64,000 bases of DNA from Azolla caroliniana (lineage: Eukaryota > Polypodiophyta). The stretch spans positions 17,732,001 to 17,796,000 of the forward strand of contig JBHGNT010000013.1 in NCBI GenBank assembly GCA_043228905.1, in the 5' to 3' direction. The notes beneath the pieces were generated by a model. That model worked only from the letters and a program-made list of their open reading frames with translations, was not told the DNA's origin and did not search any database. Positions 60,001-64,000 of the stretch are shown here, piece by piece. Position 1 is the first letter of the stretch. The number at the start of each line of letters is the position of its first letter. The position numbers and the translations under genes were made by a program.

Positions 60001-61269
60001 TTATTGAATAGAGAATATCATCCTTCTCTGAAAGTTTGGTCTTCGGTACCAGTAAGACAATGTACATCATAAATGCGAGTGCATATAATTAGAATGAGAT
60101 GATATCATTGATTAATTGCCCATAGATCTTGACTAGAGAATTAGCTTAGAAACATATTTTAATGAGCTTACATGTATCACAAACCATCAAGAGAAACAAA
60201 ATTATCAGAAATAGAAAAAGGATCCAAAAAAGTCAAAGATAAACCAACTGATACCTAGAAATAAATCAGTATTTAAATTTTAATACCATTTAAAATTTTC
60301 TTTGAGAGCACAGATTTCCTTCTGTTTTAAAGCAGAGAGCAAAATCAACTATGATTTAACAACGCCTCATTTAAATGAGATAAATTTAACACCAAAAAAA
60401 TCAACCAATTTTACTACCAAAAACTTACCACAAAACTGTTTTCAACCCGTTCCTAATTTAAACTTTCCAAATTTGAGTAAAAATGCCAGTTTTCAGATGA
60501 AGAATCAAATCCATCTGTTTCAGTATTTTCTTCCTTTAACTTTTCTGTTGATGTTTTGTTTTGATCAAGTAAAATAATCATGCTCTTTTAGTTTTCTTAA
60601 TATAGAATTTGATCATTTACTTCTAGCATTTCCTTCACTTAATTTTCTTGCTGATCGATCAATACTTACTATCACTTGAAGAGAACAAAAATTGGTTGTG
60701 TTTATTGAATCAAGAATTATATGAATATTGTTAACATGTCCTTCATTTACTCTTTCCTATTTGAGAATCCCTCCCATTCTTCTGCTTTCCTTCAGTACAT
60801 ATTCAAAATATACAGAAAGAAAAACGGAAAAAAATAAAATAAAGTCATTCAAACTTAGCATTACCATGAATGATGACTTTCATTCTTCACTTACTTCAAA
60901 AAATTGCAAATAAAATGAAAATCAAAGATAAATCGAAAAACAAAGACTTTTTTCTCAACCATATGTGCTTGTTTGAGCAATTGAACCTCGCTTTGCTGGA
61001 GAGACAGAGAGAGGAAGGGGAAGGGGTACGACTTACAGAGACTTAGTTAGAGAAGGGTTACTTAGGAGAGATTGGAGGCTATCCAGGCGAGTTCCGAGCA
61101 TCGTGATCTTCCTCCTGATCGCAGAGAAGACGTTGTCAGAGGTGAGCGATCCGACGTTGCTTCCGCTGCTCTTTTGGGATGAGTTCCTCTCCGAGATACG
61201 GGAGATCACGTCCTCCGCGATCCTCAATGCATCCTCGAAATCTCGCATCCATGGATCGTTCTGTGCCAT
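57076..61269 (-). CDS. SYP5-family Qc-SNARE (syntaxin of plants 51/52-like), 6 exons
   Basis: Exons on the minus strand are 61269..61037, 59442..59341, 58093..57987, 57811..57711, 57354..57310 and 57207..57076. They total 720 nt, coding 239 aa. All introns are GT-AG and the first is 1.6 kb. The N-terminal domain has DPWMRDFEDALRIAEDVISR and SAIRRKITMLGTRLDSLQSL, then EKELNKRQEMVQSLRTKMNQ. The family hinge is GLDNTGIVGLQRQIMREQDE. The SNARE helix runs about 145-205 (LEETVTSTKHIALAVNEELD...), and a C-terminal anchor spans about 214-236 (SILGLLLMVFVIVLLVLAIY). SYP51/52 act at the trans-Golgi network, prevacuolar compartment and vacuole in fusion complexes. In this protein the position matching the zero-layer glutamine (ELDLQTRL in Arabidopsis) reads His177 (ELDLHTKL). 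The start codon sits in GCGATGGC, a good plant context. Confidence 0.94.
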
Positions 61270-61416
61270 CGCACCGCCCGCCCCCAGAAGAAACAGACGC
61301 AGAAGAATATGGCAGAAGAAGAAAGCAGAAGAAGGAAATAGAAGAGATGCAGCAATTTGGTTTCACACATGTCCCACGCACATTGTCCGGATTGTCCGGA
61401 CAAAGTCAATACATGC

Positions 61417-61447
<31 letters not shown>

Positions 61448-61465
61448 TGTATGTATGTATGTATA
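61417..61465. repeat. (TATG)n microsatellite upstream of the SYP5-type gene
   Basis: About twelve TATG units, roughly 150 bp upstream of the SYP5 start codon and therefore in its promoter or leader. Frames read through it (YVCM repeats) are artefacts. Confidence 0.95.
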
Positions 61466-61867
61466 CCATGTGTACCCACCCCATGGATGCCTCTCCATCC
61501 ATTGCACTCGGGAACTCCTCGAATTGGTCAGACAAACACAAAATGCAAGTGCCCAAGAGATAATAACATTGATGATATATCTTAACACTACTTATGGTCA
61601 TGCTCAAGCTCATGGGTGGACTATGGACAGATCAAGGATACGTATAGGGACATGGACGACATAGAGCAACGACAAGGACAAGGGTGTGAGCCAGCATGAC
61701 GAACCCATGGGACCAATGATCATTATGTAAGACTCCCTCCCAATCGTATAGGTGGTTAGCGATTTCAAAGTGGTGGAACCTACAAGGAAACAAAAAGAGC
61801 GAGAAGAGTAGATGAATACAAAGCATTTGGATAGTCATTGTGTATGGTTCTCTACTTGTTAGAATTA

Positions 61868-62330
61868 GAATTTTTATCGTCCATAAAGAGGCCAGTTTTG
61901 ACCTATGGGACAAGAGTATACATGTGTTCTTGATATGTGTCTCCTTCCTAAAAGGGGTATTCATACATTGAAGCACAAAGTCTCTATGCGTGAATAAGGC
62001 ATACACATATGAGCTCACTCAATCTTCTAGGTGGTGTCTTAAGCATACACTTAAGTTATCACTCCCTCTTAATATGTCGTCATATCTTGAATGAATTGCA
62101 CTATATGTCGAGCATGTGAAGAGCAAATGGCATTCATCCTCTACCATGCCTTCATTACATACTTCACATGCTCTCAATTTCGTTACATTTTGATACAACT
62201 TCAATACCTAACTTGTGAGATTGAATGCGAAGTAGTGTGAGGGCTCTACGAGCGTTACTACTCATATTGGTAATGTGATAAGGTTGGATATGATAAATAG
62301 GCATTCCTGCTTTATATTCAGACTAGGAAC
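61868..62330 (-). mobile_element. 3' fragment of a non-L1 LINE related to the one at 9.1-13.8 kb
   Basis: On the minus strand, 62330-62175 reads ...MSSNARRALTLLRIQSHKLG.... Then 62204-62019 gives the zinc-binding pattern RACEVCNEGMVEDECHLLFTCSTYSAI, close to RICRLCHIEIEDEYHFTCKCPTYAEI of the large LINE. The 3' end (cccataggtcaaaactggcct, 61915-61895) matches its palindromic terminus. The copy is 5'-truncated and carries stops. Confidence 0.7.
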
Positions 62331-62339
62331 CAAATACGA

Positions 62340-63520
62340 TCTATTGGATGGACTCGAGAGGTCCCTCCTATTTATCCTCTCTAAAAAAGTAACTTGATTA
62401 GAGTACGTTCTTCCTCCCAAACGTATAGTTGCTCACATTGCTTATCATCTTAAGACAGAGTATATTCTTAATGAAACAACTTTCTCTTGATCACATGGAT
62501 ATTGACGATTATGTTGGATACGACCAAAGAAAACAATACATCACCCATCACACAACCCTCCTGCCCTAAAAAATGTTTATGTGCAAACCAATGGCATTGC
62601 CATGGTTTATTATTAGCATCACAATTATTTTCAACCATTTGGTTGGTGTAGAACATGCGACACATCTTTTTAAAATTACTCTATGAGTGCGCATGATCTC
62701 TTGAAATTAAAAATATCGAGAATTTTAAAGTGGGTTAAGTTCTTCAGTATGGCATTTGACTATGCTATATTATCATGTTCACTCGAGGTGCTATGAAAAA
62801 TAATTCAATATCAACTTGGTGCTTCTCCATTATTTGGGAACTAGGTTGTTCGTGTGCATGACGTCAAACTAAAGTTACCCGAGGATTCTCGTCATGAATC
62901 AACATGAAACCTATTGCCCAACCCTTACGTGTTGTGGATGCTCACATGGCCCACATTCAATTTCTTATTATGTGTAGGCACTTGTGATTAGCCTATCTCA
63001 TTGTAAAAGGCTTGATGTAAATCATAGTATGAACCATACGTACCATTGTAAAAGGCTTGCAATAATTCGCGTAAGAAAAACACCCTCAAAGAATGATAAA
63101 TACCATACTTTTGGATTAACTATTTATTATGAGGTAAATAAGCCTAAAAAATAAAAAAAAACAAAAAAAACATTAAAAAAATGGGGGAAAAAAACACAAG
63201 ATTGTTTGAATAACATTCGCATTCGTTTTCCAACGTAGGAAAATGAATGTTATGCTAGACGAACACAAATTTTACGTACTATGATGTAAATAATTAAGAT
63301 TTAGATAAGGGAAAGAAAATAAATTGGACTCGCCTACCTAAGCAAAGTCTAACATGTGTCATGTACCAATAGAAGAGTACTTGCAAGAATGATAAAAAAC
63401 AATTTGGAGATATATTTATTTCCAAAGGTAAATGTAAATGGCAAGAGTATTGTATATCATTGTTTTGCGTGTTTTATCAAGTCTAGTTGAATCTATAAAC
63501 ATCATTATTGAAATGTATAC
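62340..63520. other. AT-rich intergenic region, no gene recognised
   Basis: The phrase cattgtaaaaggcttg occurs at 63000 and 63050. An A-rich stretch lies at 63145-63195. No gene is recognised. Confidence 0.45.
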
Positions 63521-63524
63521 TTGA

Positions 63525-64000
63525 CGAGGTTTTTTTTTTCCCAAAATGAAGATACTTTCCCGTTAGTTAGGAAGGATTATTACAAAGAGACTGTACATAG
63601 ATCGGGGAATCTCCCTCCGATCAAGTTCAAGAAAATGAGACTAGTTACATCGCCTTTCGGACTGACTACTTAGTGTAAGTACCTATAGCTAAAAACGGTG
63701 CCCTTCAGTGATGGCTAGTACAAGACAACTCCTGGGGTCGACAACGAAGGGAGGATGGTAAGTGAGTCGGAAACAACCAGCGTGGGGGTTGGTAGTTCCA
63801 CCTCGTGCCACTTCATCCTTGCGTCACCATAGGCGTGTTCCACCATTTCTGCCAAAAGCGCAAACGGGCAGTAACCAAATCATTGGAATGGCTGCAAACC
63901 TCGTCCAATTGCCCTCATAGACAGCTAATAAGCGCAAACCATATGTCCATGATCACCTCCTCTAGGGACCGCACCAAATCCTGAAAGACCTTTAGGCAAC
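63525..64000 (-). mobile_element. Probable 3' end of another LINE, running off the window edge
   Basis: The plus-strand ttttttttttccc at 63530-63543 would be the poly(A) tail of a minus-strand element. Beyond it a clearly GC-richer segment continues to the window end. Its minus strand reads in blocks such as LVTARLRFWQKWWNTPMV, in the style of a LINE ORF2 C-terminus. Only about 460 bp are in view. Confidence 0.45.

Noticed and set aside
61103-61664. Plus-strand frames of about 160 aa across the SYP5 first exon and upstream repeat
   Set aside because: They are antisense shadows of exon 1 extended by the (TATG)n repeat.

Overview
The window is nuclear DNA of a land plant. It has spliced genes with GT-AG introns, plant-only gene families (a DYW-type pentatricopeptide repeat protein, an ASCL/CHS-like type III polyketide synthase, an OXS3-like protein, an HR-lesion-inducing-like membrane protein, a SYP5-type Qc-SNARE), an AT-rich background and many decayed non-LTR retrotransposons. 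The single-exon DYW protein with repeated 'NMYGKCG' motifs and the transposon content would fit a fern, lycophyte or other large-genome lineage, but the species cannot be fixed from this sequence alone.

Five protein-coding genes can be supported. From left to right they are: (1) a type III polyketide synthase on + (join 2404..2782, 3003..3997), a GC-rich island with a TATA box and a G-box upstream; (2) an HR-lesion-inducing-like (HRLI) gene on - with five exons (19862 down to 17047, 155 aa); (3) an intronless DYW-type PPR gene on + (27817..31080, 1087 aa); (4) an OXS3-family gene on + with two exons (52280..53157, 53404..53710, 394 aa); (5) a SYP5-family t-SNARE on - with six exons (61269 down to 57076, 239 aa). 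Exon phases and lengths of all spliced models add up exactly. The genes look functionally unrelated, as is normal for plant chromatin.

The space between them is mostly repeats. A nearly complete LINE of a non-L1 type (about 9.1-13.8 kb, +) has two ORFs, a palindrome near its 3' end and a (CTTT)n tail. Relatives of its 3' end occur at about 7.2 kb and 61.9-62.3 kb. Several 5'-truncated L1-like LINEs lie at 7.5-8.5 (-), 24.5-26.6 (-), 37.2-40.0 (-), 43.07-46.12 (+), 48.3-49.2 (+) and 63.5-64.0 kb (-). Two of them have clear target-site duplications. tRNA-derived SINEs sit at 14.2-14.5 and 15.75-15.93 kb, and the 3' end of the second resembles that of the non-L1 LINE. Two short non-autonomous hAT-like elements have perfect 8-bp target duplications (26.94-27.42 and 36.61-37.02 kb), and an LTR remnant with a primer-binding-site-like motif lies at 54.03-54.26 kb. 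Two-copy or few-copy tandem duplications of 50-240 bp are strikingly frequent across the window.

Main points for follow-up: the non-L1 LINE with ORF1 and ORF2 in one frame separated by one TGA; the SINE/LINE shared 3' end with a conserved palindrome; the hAT pair; the histidine at the expected zero-layer glutamine of the SNARE; the N-terminal extension and altered pocket of the polyketide synthase; the DCW ending and charged N-terminal insert of the PPR protein; and a 150-bp array with 50-aa coding periodicity at 41.6-42.6 kb.
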